From JAGQPD01 sp020426865 (GTDB lineage: Bacteria; Planctomycetota; Planctomycetia; Pirellulales; Pirellulaceae): DNA of 64,000 nt. The notes beneath the pieces were generated by a model. The model ran no database searches. It was not told the DNA's origin and worked only from the letters and a program-made list of their open reading frames with translations. Shown one piece after another: positions 1-8,682 of this stretch; within the stretch, counting starts at the first letter, position 1; every line of letters begins with the position of its first letter. Location: the NCBI GenBank assembly GCA_041399065.1, contig JAWKTN010000001.1, positions 1,240,001-1,304,000 on the forward strand. Direction: 5' to 3'. A program made the translations under genes and the position numbers.

Positions 1-192
1 CGGGATGGAAAGGCGATTCGCCGTCAGTCGGGCGCAAGACGAATCCATGAGCTATCGTTCTGCATGCGACCAGGATGGCGATCTGTTGAGGCAGCGGCTG
101 TGGCATTCTGCCGAGGTCCTTGCTCGACACATTCGTCTTTTCTTGCCTGGTCGGTATCGCATCACACGAATCGCAATCAAGGGCATCCACTG

Positions 193-1437
193 ATGAAAAA
201 ATCGCTGATTGGCCTGGCCACCGCATGCTGCTGTCTTTTGTCGACGGCCGTTTCCTTTGCCGAATACAAGACGGTTTGCGGTTGGGACGACCAACTGTTT
301 CCTGCCTATATCCTCGCAACGGGCACCGTGAAAATTGACTCCGACGGAATTGACCCGCACCTGCTGGGGGATCCCGCGGGTATCGTCGGCATCGACATTG
401 TTGCTCCGGCTCACAACACAAAAGTCACTGTTACCGTAACATGCCCTGAATTTATCGAACCGAGCAAGTACTCAGGGACATTGGCCAACGGCGGTGAATT
501 CTACGCCGTGCGGCCGAAGATCCGTTATCGTTACGATCGGCTTGGAGAATGCCGGCAGGCGACCCCGGCCACCGTCACGTTTTCCGTCCAATTGGGCGAC
601 GAACCCGTCGAAGAGATCGTCAAAACGGTCACATTTCGATCGGTCAACGATTGTCCCATTCGTGTCGTCGAAAACGGAGAAGTTGTCGATATCAGCTTCA
701 CCTTCGCGGCGTTCGCCAACGAACAGCATCCGTTTGTGGATAAACTGTTGCGCGAAGCGTTGGATCTGGGGGTGGTGGATCGGTTCACCGGATACCAGTC
801 GGGCGACCTCAACGACGTTTTTCGCCAGGTTTATGCCCTGTGGGATTTAATGGTCGCCCGCGATACGCGGTACAGCAGTATCACCACGACTGCCGCCGAC
901 TCCAGTCAAATCCTCAGCCAACATGTTCGGCTGCTTGAAGATACCGTCAACAATGGCCAGGCCAATTGCGTCGACGGCTCGGTATTGTTCGTCTCCCTAC
1001 TTCGCAAGATCGGTATCAAGGCGAACTTGATGTTAAGTCCTGGACATTGCTACGTTACATTTTGGGGTGACGAAGAGGGGACGCTGGTCTTCGGCCTGGA
1101 GACGACCCTTGTCGATTGGACAAACGATGGGGCGACCGAAATCTCGACCGACCTGGATGAAGTCCTGACACCAGACCGACGCGGTGTTCGTTCATGGGAC
1201 AGTTTTGTTAATTCGATTACGACCGCGACCTATACCGTGGCAGGTGATGCCGAAAAATTCGCCAGCCCCGATGAGCCCGAATACCTGATCATCGACGTCG
1301 GACAAGCACGTACCAAAGGCGTGCTGCCGATCCCCTATCGCGGGACGGAAGACTTCCTCGGTTACGATTATTCCGAGTACCGCCAGACCCAGTATGGCGA
1401 ATACCAGGAAGACGAGGAAGAAGTGCCCGCCGAGTAG
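193..1437 (+). CDS. secreted transglutaminase-like domain protein
   Basis: Predicted 414-residue exported protein. The ATG at 193 starts a clear signal peptide (MKKS, then a hydrophobic stretch ending near residues 20-24 with AFA/E-like cleavage context SFAEY). Earlier in-frame codons back to 64 add a poorly hydrophobic leader, so 193 is preferred. Around residues 240-310 the protein has a transglutaminase-like core: an invariant-looking Cys in GQANCVDGS followed by a His in SPGHCYVTFW and an acidic residue in TTLVDWTND, matching the Cys-His-Asp order of this superfamily. The N-terminal half is beta-rich and unassigned. The C-terminus is very acidic and Tyr-rich (YxxYRQTQYGEYQEDEEE). It may be a peptidase or a catalytically inactive binding domain. 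It converges on the M50-like gene downstream and is not in an operon. Confidence 0.72.
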   Translation: MKKSLIGLATACCCLLSTAVSFAEYKTVCGWDDQLFPAYILATGTVKIDSDGIDPHLLGDPAGIVGIDIVAPAHNTKVTVTVTCPEFIEPSKYSGTLANGGEFYAVRPKIRYRYDRLGECRQATPATVTFSVQLGDEPVEEIVKTVTFRSVNDCPIRVVENGEVVDISFTFAAFANEQHPFVDKLLREALDLGVVDRFTGYQSGDLNDVFRQVYALWDLMVARDTRYSSITTTAADSSQILSQHVRLLEDTVNNGQANCVDGSVLFVSLLRKIGIKANLMLSPGHCYVTFWGDEEGTLVFGLETTLVDWTNDGATEISTDLDEVLTPDRRGVRSWDSFVNSITTATYTVAGDAEKFASPDEPEYLIIDVGQARTKGVLPIPYRGTEDFLGYDYSEYRQTQYGEYQEDEEEVPAE

Positions 1438-1460
1438 TAAAGGTGTTGCGCGGCTATCCT

Positions 1461-1495
1461 GAATGTCATACGGCTGTCCCAGCCATATGACATTC
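1461..1495. terminator. strong inverted repeat between convergent genes
   Basis: Arms 1461-1476 and 1480-1495 are complementary over 16 positions with a single G-T type mismatch and a 3-base loop (tcc). It lies 24 bases after the stop of the transglutaminase-like gene and between two convergent genes. A bidirectional terminator is the simplest reading, but there is no T-run on either side, so a factor-dependent or mRNA-end-stabilising role is equally possible. Confidence 0.45.
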
Positions 1496-1579
1496 GGTTG
1501 ATCTCGCTGACGCGAGATGGTTCAGCTGGGGACAGCGGAAGGTTCGATGGGTGATGCAAAGGAGTAGTCCGCACGCTCA

Positions 1580-2050
1580 TCACGTATCGTTCGTGAAGTA
1601 GTGTATACATGCCCGACGTAGACCCCAGTAACCGGGGCCGATCGTTGCCGTACAATAGGCGGCGATCGTAGCCGGGTGGGCTCCGTGCTCCAGCAATTTC
1701 GTCGTGTCCAGGAATTGATCTGCCGATATCCATGATGCTGCCAGATAGACACCATTAGCCAACAGGCAAAAGAACGCGATCAACCAGGTCCAATTGCGTT
1801 GCGCTATTGCCGCTACGAACAATGGCATTGCAACTCCCAGGATAGGGCCTCCCCACAATGTGCAAAGTGGATGGGGATCTGGCGAGAAAATGCTAAACGG
1901 TAGCCGCCACGGTGCGAGATCGACCTTGGTCAGCGTTCCGCCACCGGCCCAACCTACAATTATGTGCCCCATTTCGTGCGTGATGGTCATTACGCACCAC
2001 GACAGCATCAACAAAAGCAGAAACAAGGCACTTCGCTGCATGGTTTTCAT
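1580..2050 (-). CDS. M50-like membrane metalloprotease (short)
   Basis: 156 residues with four hydrophobic segments. Residues 25-29 read HEMGH, the HExxH zinc site, placed inside the first membrane segment as in M50/site-2 proteases and their relatives. A later DQFLDTTKLLEHG stretch (around residues 112-124) could supply the third metal ligand Asp, though the classic NxxPxxxxDG motif is not recognisable. There is no PDZ domain and the protein is shorter than typical S2P enzymes. It is therefore probably a minimal M50-like protein of unknown substrate. The gene stands alone, convergent with the upstream secreted protein gene. Confidence 0.65.
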   Translation of the reverse strand: MKTMQRSALFLLLLMLSWCVMTITHEMGHIIVGWAGGGTLTKVDLAPWRLPFSIFSPDPHPLCTLWGGPILGVAMPLFVAAIAQRNWTWLIAFFCLLANGVYLAASWISADQFLDTTKLLEHGAHPATIAAYCTATIGPGYWGLRRACIHYFTNDT

Positions 2051-2260
2051 GGTCGCGAATCATGCCTAAGTTGAAGCGGATGTTGCTTTCGTTGCTACTA
2101 CCATATACCAGTGAGTGCGGGTCGATGGAAAGGCATTGGTTCGTTGCATCGCTTGATATCATTGGCACGCGAGTCCGATTCGTCAAGCTATGGCAAATCC
2201 CGCTCGGGCTCTCGCGTGGGACCCCGACTCGAATGTGCCGATGCAACCCATTCCGAATTC

Positions 2261-2674
2261 TCAATTCGTCTCGGTATCGTCCTGTTCGGTGTCGGTCGCA
2301 GGGTGCTCAGAGGTGCGCCCCTCAAGCCCTTCGGCGGGCGTTGCCGACGGTTGCGGCTGGTTGACGCGAGCGTAGCCAAGGTCTCGGATCACTTCCAAGA
2401 TTTCGCTACACGTCGGAAACATCCGGCCGCTGGTGCGTTTATAGGCGTCCAGTGCCTGCATGAATTCAATTTCGTCGTTCGAGTAATCTCGTTCACAGGT
2501 CGTCGGATCGATTTGACGACGGCGAGCTACTTTACGGCGTTCGCCGGTTCGCCGGTCGTCGGCAACCGGCACCTGTTCCTTACGGCGGTCGACGGCGCGT
2601 CGATCATTTTTCGCCCGGCGGTCCACTTTAACTTCTTGGTTACTCTTCGAGGCGCGTTTTTTGGTCGTCGACAC
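2261..2674 (-). CDS. hypothetical Arg-rich protein with DRRxxDRR repeats
   Basis: 137 residues, no family recognised. The N-terminal 50 residues are strongly basic with repeated (D/E)RR units (DRRAKNDRRAVDRR, then DDRRTGERR), suggesting nucleic acid or polyanion binding. The middle part (TCERDYSNDEIEFMQALDAY...FPTCSEILEVIRDLGY) looks like a small helical, possibly winged-helix segment, and the tail is acidic and low in complexity. No signal peptide and no operon partner. The opposite strand carries long open frames here that I regard as shadows, because only this frame has a domain-like core and a sensible start (MSTTKKRASK). Confidence 0.55.
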   Translation of the reverse strand: MSTTKKRASKSNQEVKVDRRAKNDRRAVDRRKEQVPVADDRRTGERRKVARRRQIDPTTCERDYSNDEIEFMQALDAYKRTSGRMFPTCSEILEVIRDLGYARVNQPQPSATPAEGLEGRTSEHPATDTEQDDTETN

Positions 2675-2939
2675 AGGCAGGCTCTCCTATTGCAGGCTCG
2701 TAGGGGGAGAAAGTCGGACTGTAAATTCTGCGCGACCGATAGAGTTCAGCAAAAGATTTCGCGATAAAATCGACTGGCGAAAATGGAGAAAACATGAGGT
2801 TGGGGCGATTGTGCCGGTTTTTTCGGGTCGTAGCGGCTCGCACCCCCGGCTCGCCCCCGCGATCGTCTTAACGCGCTGGTACCACGGGGTAGGTTTTAAG
2901 AAGATTCGATCCGCGTACCAAGAAAAGTGAAACCAAGGC

Positions 2940-4106
2940 ATGTTCGAACAGAATCCGTTCCAAGCTCCTGCCTGCCGTGACCTCCACGCGGAAGTAATGG
3001 ATGCGCCGATCTCCTTTTCGGGATCGATCACCGAGCCTGAGGGTTGGCAATTGGATCAACTGCTGCGGGGAACGACGACGCGGCCGGTCGATACTAGACA
3101 ACTTGTCCTATGCGTGGTCCTTGGAATGCTCATTGCCGGGTTTTTGGGGTACGAGGCGATTGTCTACGAAGAGCCGGAGCAGTTGCTGTACATTGGCCTT
3201 GGCTGCCTGGTTGTGGCGATGGTGGCTTTACAAAGCTGGTCGCTCAAAAGGAACATTCAAAGGTGGAAGCGAAACGGCGAGGGCATGTTCGCGGCGCTCC
3301 GAGGACACGTCACTGAAGATGGAATCGAGTACCTAATTGGTCAGTTGCCGGTTCGCTACCGTTGGGATGATTTCGTAGGCTGCCGCTTGAGCGACGATAC
3401 GCTGGTCCTGTACCTGGCCTATCCTCGGGACGTCAACCCGCTTGCCGCGTCACTGTTTGACAGTCCAGATCACTGGAGAATTATTAAATCAACGGTGCAG
3501 CGGAATGTCCCACGGTTGGGACGCTTCCCGCAGCTTCAAAAGCGACACAAGAGTCAGCGATGGCAATACACGTCTGCCGGAGCCAGGGCCCTCGACAAAC
3601 GCGACTGGCGGGTGGCGCTCCATTCCTTTGACAAGGCGTTGAGCCTTGAACCATCGGATGCTCAGGCTCTGCAGGGACACTTCATTGCCGCCGTCGCTTT
3701 GCAGGAATTTGACCTGGCCGCCACCTCCATCGCTCAAATCGAATCCCTTGGCCCGCCCGATGCAATTACGCGACGAATGCGCGTTCAGGTGCTCTTGGCG
3801 AAGGAGCAATATGCGAAAGCATTGGAAGATCTCAATTGGCTTATCGAAAACGCGGCGACCGATGATGCCGATCTGTGGCGAGATCGCGGGCTGGTATTGC
3901 TAAAGCTCGGACAACTCGACGACGCGCTGCGTGATACGAGTCATGCGATTGAGATCAACCGGCAAGACAGTGTTGCCTGGAACAATCGCGGCAAGATACT
4001 GCTCGAGCTCAACCGCGTCGACCTGGCAATTGAAAACCTGCAAGAGGCTATTCGAATCAATCCGGAGTTTGAACGGCCACGCGAATTGTTGGCAACCGTC
4101 ACGTGA
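2940..4106 (+). CDS. membrane protein with C-terminal TPR repeats
   Basis: 388 residues. Two adjacent membrane segments lie at about residues 55-75 and 82-102. They are followed by a soluble stretch with the pattern RGHVTEDGIEYLIGQLPVRYRWDDF, reminiscent of YcxB-like/bPH-type membrane-proximal domains. From about residue 205 onward there are at least four tetratricopeptide repeats (for example NRGKILLELNRVDLAIENLQEAIRINPEF, with the W/L/G/Y/A/P spacing of TPRs). TPRs suggest a scaffold for protein-protein contacts on the cytoplasmic face. The N-terminal FEQNPFQAP motif resembles the short NPFxxP-type leaders of many planctomycete membrane proteins. Function unknown; monocistronic. Confidence 0.7.
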   Translation: MFEQNPFQAPACRDLHAEVMDAPISFSGSITEPEGWQLDQLLRGTTTRPVDTRQLVLCVVLGMLIAGFLGYEAIVYEEPEQLLYIGLGCLVVAMVALQSWSLKRNIQRWKRNGEGMFAALRGHVTEDGIEYLIGQLPVRYRWDDFVGCRLSDDTLVLYLAYPRDVNPLAASLFDSPDHWRIIKSTVQRNVPRLGRFPQLQKRHKSQRWQYTSAGARALDKRDWRVALHSFDKALSLEPSDAQALQGHFIAAVALQEFDLAATSIAQIESLGPPDAITRRMRVQVLLAKEQYAKALEDLNWLIENAATDDADLWRDRGLVLLKLGQLDDALRDTSHAIEINRQDSVAWNNRGKILLELNRVDLAIENLQEAIRINPEFERPRELLATVT

Positions 4107-4124
4107 TGCAATGTGACTTGTTCG

Positions 4125-4880
4125 CTAGACCACCGATTCCAAGACCCGGATATCCATCGCTTGCGGTTGATTGCTTGTCGGTTTTCGTGGCATCGATACC
4201 GACGAATAGAAGACGGAGATAGCGCTCTTTAGCGACGTCGCAATCGGCTCCAATTCGCTGGGAACTTGTGCTACCCAAGGCGTGTTGCCGGTTAAATTGT
4301 CGGCGTGCGATATCAGAGAGGTCCCGGCGATAACGGGTGCAGGGTAGGGGATCCTGCGCAGATCAAGGCGATCGAACGTTGATAAGTCGAATTCCAGGAG
4401 CGAATGCTGCGAGCTTTCCCGTGTCGGAGATTGTTCCACCGGATGGACGATTGCCTGGCCAACATCGAGCGATGTCGCCGCAACTCCTTGATTCGAATAG
4501 GCCAATGTTGTGGAGGTCCCGGCAGTCGCCCAGGGTAAGGGCCGCGAAGCGTCTCCGGACCGCAACAGCGGCAGTCCGACCGCCATCAGGAACACGGCAG
4601 CGGCCGAAGCCACGAAGACAATGCTCAAGCGAGACCATGACGTTGATTGAGGCACCGAAGGAGGCATCGGTCGCTCAAGCCGCAACGCGGTCTTGTGCTC
4701 GTCCACCGTCGACGTTCCCGGGATACTCTCCAATCCGCTGAAAAGGCGCCGCTGTGCGAGCAGCATTTCGTCACATCGAGCACACACGAGCACGTGTGAT
4801 AACAATTCGCTGTCGTTTTCCGGGTGGAGTCGTTCGTCCAGCAACCAATGCAACCGACGTTCGAATTCAACGCATCGCAT
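4125..4880 (-). CDS. zinc-finger anti-sigma factor
   Basis: 251 residues. The N-terminus carries a ZAS-type zinc site: a Cys near the start (MRCVEFERRL) and HVLVCARC (H-x3-C-x2-C) at about residues 29-36. One membrane segment follows at about residues 85-106 (LSIVFVASAAAVFLMAVG), with the rest periplasmic and Ser/Thr-rich. This is the layout of membrane anti-sigma factors that hold an ECF sigma factor until a signal arrives. Its ATG lies inside the 3' end of the sigma gene (14-base overlap, 4867-4880), so the two are translationally coupled and made at matched levels. The inducing signal is not evident. Confidence 0.8.
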   Translation of the reverse strand: MRCVEFERRLHWLLDERLHPENDSELLSHVLVCARCDEMLLAQRRLFSGLESIPGTSTVDEHKTALRLERPMPPSVPQSTSWSRLSIVFVASAAAVFLMAVGLPLLRSGDASRPLPWATAGTSTTLAYSNQGVAATSLDVGQAIVHPVEQSPTRESSQHSLLEFDLSTFDRLDLRRIPYPAPVIAGTSLISHADNLTGNTPWVAQVPSELEPIATSLKSAISVFYSSVSMPRKPTSNQPQAMDIRVLESVV

Positions 4881-5454
4881 GGGAATTCTCCTCGATCACG
4901 CCGCGGTCAATCAAACGTCGCATGAGGTCTCGTCGCGCTCGATGGACCCACGTCTTGGCCGTCCCAATCGGACAATCCAAGCGTTCCGCGATCTCCATGT
5001 AAGATAGCTGCTCGTCATGGAACAAAAGAAATGCCTCACGACACCTGGGGGCGACGTCGTCAAGTGCCAGTCGGACCTCTTCGCTCAACTGGCGTGCGGC
5101 ATGGTGGTCCGGATTGGCGGCGACAGCATTGTCAGGGTTGTGTAGCTGATGATCGGAGCGCCGCATCCTGCGGCCTAACATCGTGCGGCAGCGGTTGCCA
5201 GCAATTGAGAGCAACCAGGGTTCGAAGTCACGCGTCGAATCCCAGCGGTGCAAGTGACGCAGCATCCGCACAAACGTCTCTTGAGCGGCATCCTCGGCAT
5301 CTTGTCGGTGACCCAGCATCCGATAGCACAAGGAGAAAACACGATCCCGGAACCGGTCCACCAGTCCCCGCATCGCGCCCTGGTCTCCCGCCAGGCTTCC
5401 GCTGACCTGAGTGTGCAAGTCCTGTCCGGTCGTCGTCGTGCTCGATATCGACAT
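4867..5454 (-). CDS. ECF-family RNA polymerase sigma factor
   Basis: 195 residues from the ATG at 5454. A longer frame up to 5559 adds a basic leader without family resemblance, and the chosen start gives the usual ECF length. Region 2 (residues about 30-95) contains FRDRVFSLCYRMLGHRQDAEDAAQETF, the core-binding and -10 reading segment. Region 4 (about 130-185) contains CREAFLLFHDEQLSYMEIAERL followed by IGTAKTWVHRARRDL, the -35 reading helix-turn-helix. The overlapping downstream anti-sigma gene supports a regulated pair. The FHA protein gene immediately upstream on the same strand (stop at 5483) may share the transcript. Confidence 0.9.
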   Translation of the reverse strand: MSISSTTTTGQDLHTQVSGSLAGDQGAMRGLVDRFRDRVFSLCYRMLGHRQDAEDAAQETFVRMLRHLHRWDSTRDFEPWLLSIAGNRCRTMLGRRMRRSDHQLHNPDNAVAANPDHHAARQLSEEVRLALDDVAPRCREAFLLFHDEQLSYMEIAERLDCPIGTAKTWVHRARRDLMRRLIDRGVIEENSHAMR

Positions 5455-5482
5455 GTGTCCCCGACCCACGTGCCCGATTGTG

Positions 5483-6157
5483 TTATGTCCCGCGATTGAA
5501 CATTTTTCGCAGCATCTTTGCTGCCGCCTCTTGCGAATCCTTCGCCTGCTCTCGCGCATTTAACGGCAGCTTGCCCGGTTCCTTCTTCTCCGGCTTTTGA
5601 CGTTTCTTTACAATCTTCGTCGTCTCAGCGCTCGCTTCCACCGTGTCGTGCGTTACCGACTTGCTTGTTTCGTCCAGGACAAAGTGCCGAGTCCGATCGT
5701 CAGAGGTCGACGAAGATGACATGTTGTCGTCTTGCAGCCATTCGCTGATCATACCACTGTCGCTCGGTCGACTGTCGCTCGGTCGACTTGGACCAGCCGC
5801 CGGTCCTTGGGCCGAAACCGCCGGCGTGGAACTCTCCTTGTGCGATACCTGCTCCGCTGCGCCAACCAAGATAACCTCGAAACCGATCGGCCCAACTCGC
5901 AACATGTCACCATGCTCAAGCTTCTGCTTTCCGGTGATCTGCACATCGTTGACGAACGTGCCATTGCGGCTGCCTAAGTCCTTTGCATAGACACCGTCAT
6001 CACGCATCAATACTGCGCAATGTCGACGACTGATCGCGTCGCTGTTTGGACGCAAATGGCATCCATCGGCACGACCAATCACGAACTGCGCTTTGGAAAT
6101 AGGAATCTCCTTCCCCGCACTCGAACCTTTCGTGACCTTCAACTTCGCTTGTATCAT
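5483..6157 (-). CDS. FHA-domain phosphopeptide-binding protein
   Basis: 224 residues. Residues 1-95 form a forkhead-associated domain with the signature elements in order: FVIGRADG, ISRRHC, and LGSRNGTFVND. These loops bind phosphothreonine. The remainder is a low-complexity linker (Ser/Thr/Pro) with a short tandem duplication RPSDSRPSDS, then a basic, helical tail (KKRQKPEKKEPGK, later AAAKMLRKMF). Such proteins act as adaptors for Ser/Thr kinases, which planctomycetes have in quantity; no kinase gene is in this window. The gene lies 28 bases before the likely start of the ECF sigma gene, hinting that phosphorylation signalling and the sigma switch are co-expressed. Confidence 0.85.
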   Translation of the reverse strand: MIQAKLKVTKGSSAGKEIPISKAQFVIGRADGCHLRPNSDAISRRHCAVLMRDDGVYAKDLGSRNGTFVNDVQITGKQKLEHGDMLRVGPIGFEVILVGAAEQVSHKESSTPAVSAQGPAAGPSRPSDSRPSDSGMISEWLQDDNMSSSSTSDDRTRHFVLDETSKSVTHDTVEASAETTKIVKKRQKPEKKEPGKLPLNAREQAKDSQEAAAKMLRKMFNRGT

Positions 6158-6437
6158 CGGATCGTCCTATGCCTGGAAAACACCAAGTCGTATTCCGCTA
6201 CGCTCCTCGCCGATCTCAGCACCCGTCGCAACCTTCCAGCAGAGGTGACCGACCGCGCAGCTCTTCTTCTGTTCCGCAAATGCCAGCACTGCTTTCAGCC
6301 GGCAAGCCTCAAGACCCACCCTTCGTTGTGGCGGCTATTTATAATGTTATCTAGAACGGCCGATCAAGTCAAAAATGCAACGAATCTCGCATGTTTTGCC
6401 GACTGGACCCGCCGACGCCAAGAACCCCACGCATTGG
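6158..6437. other. intergenic region, no gene seen
   Basis: About 280 bases between the start of the FHA gene and the end of the lipoate ligase gene, both on the minus strand. It should contain the promoter of the FHA/ECF transcript. I see no RNA gene, repeat or coding frame with family resemblance. Confidence 0.5.
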
Positions 6438-7199
6438 TTATCGGCGCTGTGTGTGCCCCGCCTGACCATACTTTTCCTCGGCCAGACAATTTACCCTTTC
6501 TTCCTCCCGCTCTGCAAGCGTTTGGCGCCGGAATGTAATGTTCAAGGCCCCGGATAGCCGCGGCAGCCACCGGTCCATCACGTCCTCCGCCAAATACCTG
6601 CGGCCCGCCGTTTCGGATAGCCCCTCTAGTTCCGGAGCACAGTCTGACGTCCGCAACAATATCGAACCATGCTGCAACACCGCCCCGCGATAACGCCGTT
6701 GAGCACTCCCGACGATCTTGTGTTGGCCGAGCACAACATCCCCCTGACTCCGACGCTGAAAACACAGAAATGGCTCGAACTCATCATCCCCGGATCCCCT
6801 CCGTTCGCCCGCCCGCTCGCCGCCGTACAGCCCCGCTGCTACCCCGTCCTCCCGCAGGACAGTAATGAGCGATAAGTGTACATGCGTATACATATCCTGG
6901 CAGCGGGTTGACCAGCGATCGGCGACCGGAAGGGCTAGGCTGTACGTCAACTCCCGGTCATGCACGATCGCTCCGCCCCCGGACGCTCGTCGTATCAACG
7001 GGCACTTGCCGCTGGCCGCATGGCCAACGCGATCACCGACCGCCTGAAAGTATCCCAACGAAAGCGTGGCTTCTTCCCAGCGGTAGAACCGCAGGGATGC
7101 AACGGAGTCGTTAGCGGCCGATTGAAGCAAGACTTCATCGACTGCCATGTTGCGAACGCCGCTGGTGGGCGGATCAATGATCAGTCGACAGGTCGTCAT
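6438..7199 (-). CDS. lplA: lipoate-protein ligase A family protein
   Basis: 253 residues from the ATG at 7199. Attaches lipoate (or octanoate) to the lysine of lipoyl domains such as GcvH. Residues 70-81 read RRASGGGAIVHD, the conserved RRxxGGGxxxHD substrate loop, and GQHKIVGSAQ places the expected catalytic Lys at 161. The start overlaps the end of gcvPB by 26 bases, so it is the last gene of the glycine cleavage operon and its substrate, GcvH, is encoded three genes upstream. The family also includes LipM/LipL-type octanoyltransferases; sequence alone does not separate these. The C-terminal adenylate-binding domain seen in long LplA is absent, which leans towards a transferase-like member. 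Confidence 0.85.
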   Translation of the reverse strand: MTTCRLIIDPPTSGVRNMAVDEVLLQSAANDSVASLRFYRWEEATLSLGYFQAVGDRVGHAASGKCPLIRRASGGGAIVHDRELTYSLALPVADRWSTRCQDMYTHVHLSLITVLREDGVAAGLYGGERAGERRGSGDDEFEPFLCFQRRSQGDVVLGQHKIVGSAQRRYRGAVLQHGSILLRTSDCAPELEGLSETAGRRYLAEDVMDRWLPRLSGALNITFRRQTLAEREEERVNCLAEEKYGQAGHTQRR

Positions 7200-8682
7200 T
7201 TGCCAGTCCTGCGTGCCAGCTGAGGACAGGATTGCGGGCCGCGGTAACCTCGTCAGGGCGACTGATCGTTGTCGAATGTGGGGCTTCATGCAGCAGGTCG
7301 GCCGATTCCTCGGTGATCCGGAAGAGGATTTTGGCCAGCGCATCGAGCGATTCCTTGCTTTCTGTCTCGGTTGGCTCGATCATCATCGCTTCGGGAACGG
7401 TTAACGGGAAATAGACGGTTGGGGCATGGAAGCCGTAGTCCAGCAATCGCTTTGCGATGTCCATTGCCGAGATTTTTTTATCGCGTTTCAGGCTACTGGC
7501 CGATGCCACGAATTCATGCATGCAGCGATTCCCATGCGGCACGGGGAGAATATGTTGCGCCTTGCTCAATAGATAGTTCGCGTTAAGCACTGCATTTTCC
7601 GAGACCTGTCGCAGTCCATCCGGGCCGTGTGTGCGGATATACGCGTACGCTCGCACAAGCACACCTACGTTGCCAAAGAAGCTGCGGACGCGACCGACCG
7701 ACAGCGGCCGATCGTAGTCCAGCCGAAACGTCGCTGAATCGTTCTCCCCGGACGAAGCGTGATCGGCCACGACCACCGGAGTCGGCAGGAATGGTGCGAG
7801 ATCCTCGGTGACACAAATAGGTCCAGCACCGGGGCCACCGCCGCCATGGGGACCGCTAAAGGTCTTGTGTGGATTGAAGTGCATCATGTCGGCGCCAAAG
7901 TCACCTGGCCGGGCAATGCCCATGATGGCGTTCATGTTCGCGCCGTCCAGATAAATCAGGCCACCGACTTCGTGGACGAGTCGAGCGATCTCGGCGACCT
8001 GCGTTTCAAACAATCCGAGCGTATTGGGGTTGGTGATCATGAATACGGCGGTACGATCGTCCAGCTTTTCCCGCAGATCATCCATATTGACCAAACCACG
8101 CGGGCCGCTCTTGATCGTGGTCGTTTCGAATCCTACCATGCTGGCACTGGCGGGGTTGGTACCGTGAGCGCTGTCGGGTGTCAGCACGCGCGTTCGTATT
8201 TCGCCTCGATTGCGGAAATAGGCTTTGGCCACCATCAGGGCCGCCATTTCCCCTTGAGCGCCCGCGGCGGGCTGCAGCGAGACCGCCGGCAATCCGGCAA
8301 TTTCCGCCAACATCTGCTGCAATTCGTACAGCAATTGCAACATGCCTTGCGCGGAACTGTCAGCTTGCAGCGGATGAATGTGAGCGAATCCCGGCAACGC
8401 TGCGATTCGTTCGTTGCGCTTCGGATTATATTTCATCGTGCAGGATCCAAGTGGATAGCAATGTGTATCGACCGACATATTCAACGTCGATAAGTTCGTA
8501 AAGTGTCGTACGATGTCGGGCTCCGCCAATTCCGGCAACGGCAGCGGCTGATCGCTGCATAGATGCTCGGGCAACATTTCGATCATCTCCTGGGGCCGGA
8601 CGTCGCATGGCGGCATGACGACGGCCGATCGCCCGGGTTGGGAGAGTTCAAACAGCAGTTGTGTCGCTTGTTGGTTACGCAT
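7174..8682 (-). CDS. gcvPB: glycine dehydrogenase (decarboxylating) subunit 2
   Basis: 502 residues, the PLP-binding half of a split P-protein. It decarboxylates glycine and passes the aminomethyl group to the lipoyl arm of GcvH. The PLP lysine motif is visible as FNPHKTFSGPHGGGGPG, and SAHGTNPASASM and LDGANMNAI are typical of the family. Length fits the two-subunit form found in many bacteria outside Proteobacteria. The start codon overlaps the end of gcvPA by 8 bases (ATGCGTAA), which indicates translational coupling and a 1:1 complex. Confidence 0.97.
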   Translation of the reverse strand: MRNQQATQLLFELSQPGRSAVVMPPCDVRPQEMIEMLPEHLCSDQPLPLPELAEPDIVRHFTNLSTLNMSVDTHCYPLGSCTMKYNPKRNERIAALPGFAHIHPLQADSSAQGMLQLLYELQQMLAEIAGLPAVSLQPAAGAQGEMAALMVAKAYFRNRGEIRTRVLTPDSAHGTNPASASMVGFETTTIKSGPRGLVNMDDLREKLDDRTAVFMITNPNTLGLFETQVAEIARLVHEVGGLIYLDGANMNAIMGIARPGDFGADMMHFNPHKTFSGPHGGGGPGAGPICVTEDLAPFLPTPVVVADHASSGENDSATFRLDYDRPLSVGRVRSFFGNVGVLVRAYAYIRTHGPDGLRQVSENAVLNANYLLSKAQHILPVPHGNRCMHEFVASASSLKRDKKISAMDIAKRLLDYGFHAPTVYFPLTVPEAMMIEPTETESKESLDALAKILFRITEESADLLHEAPHSTTISRPDEVTAARNPVLSWHAGLANDDLSTDH

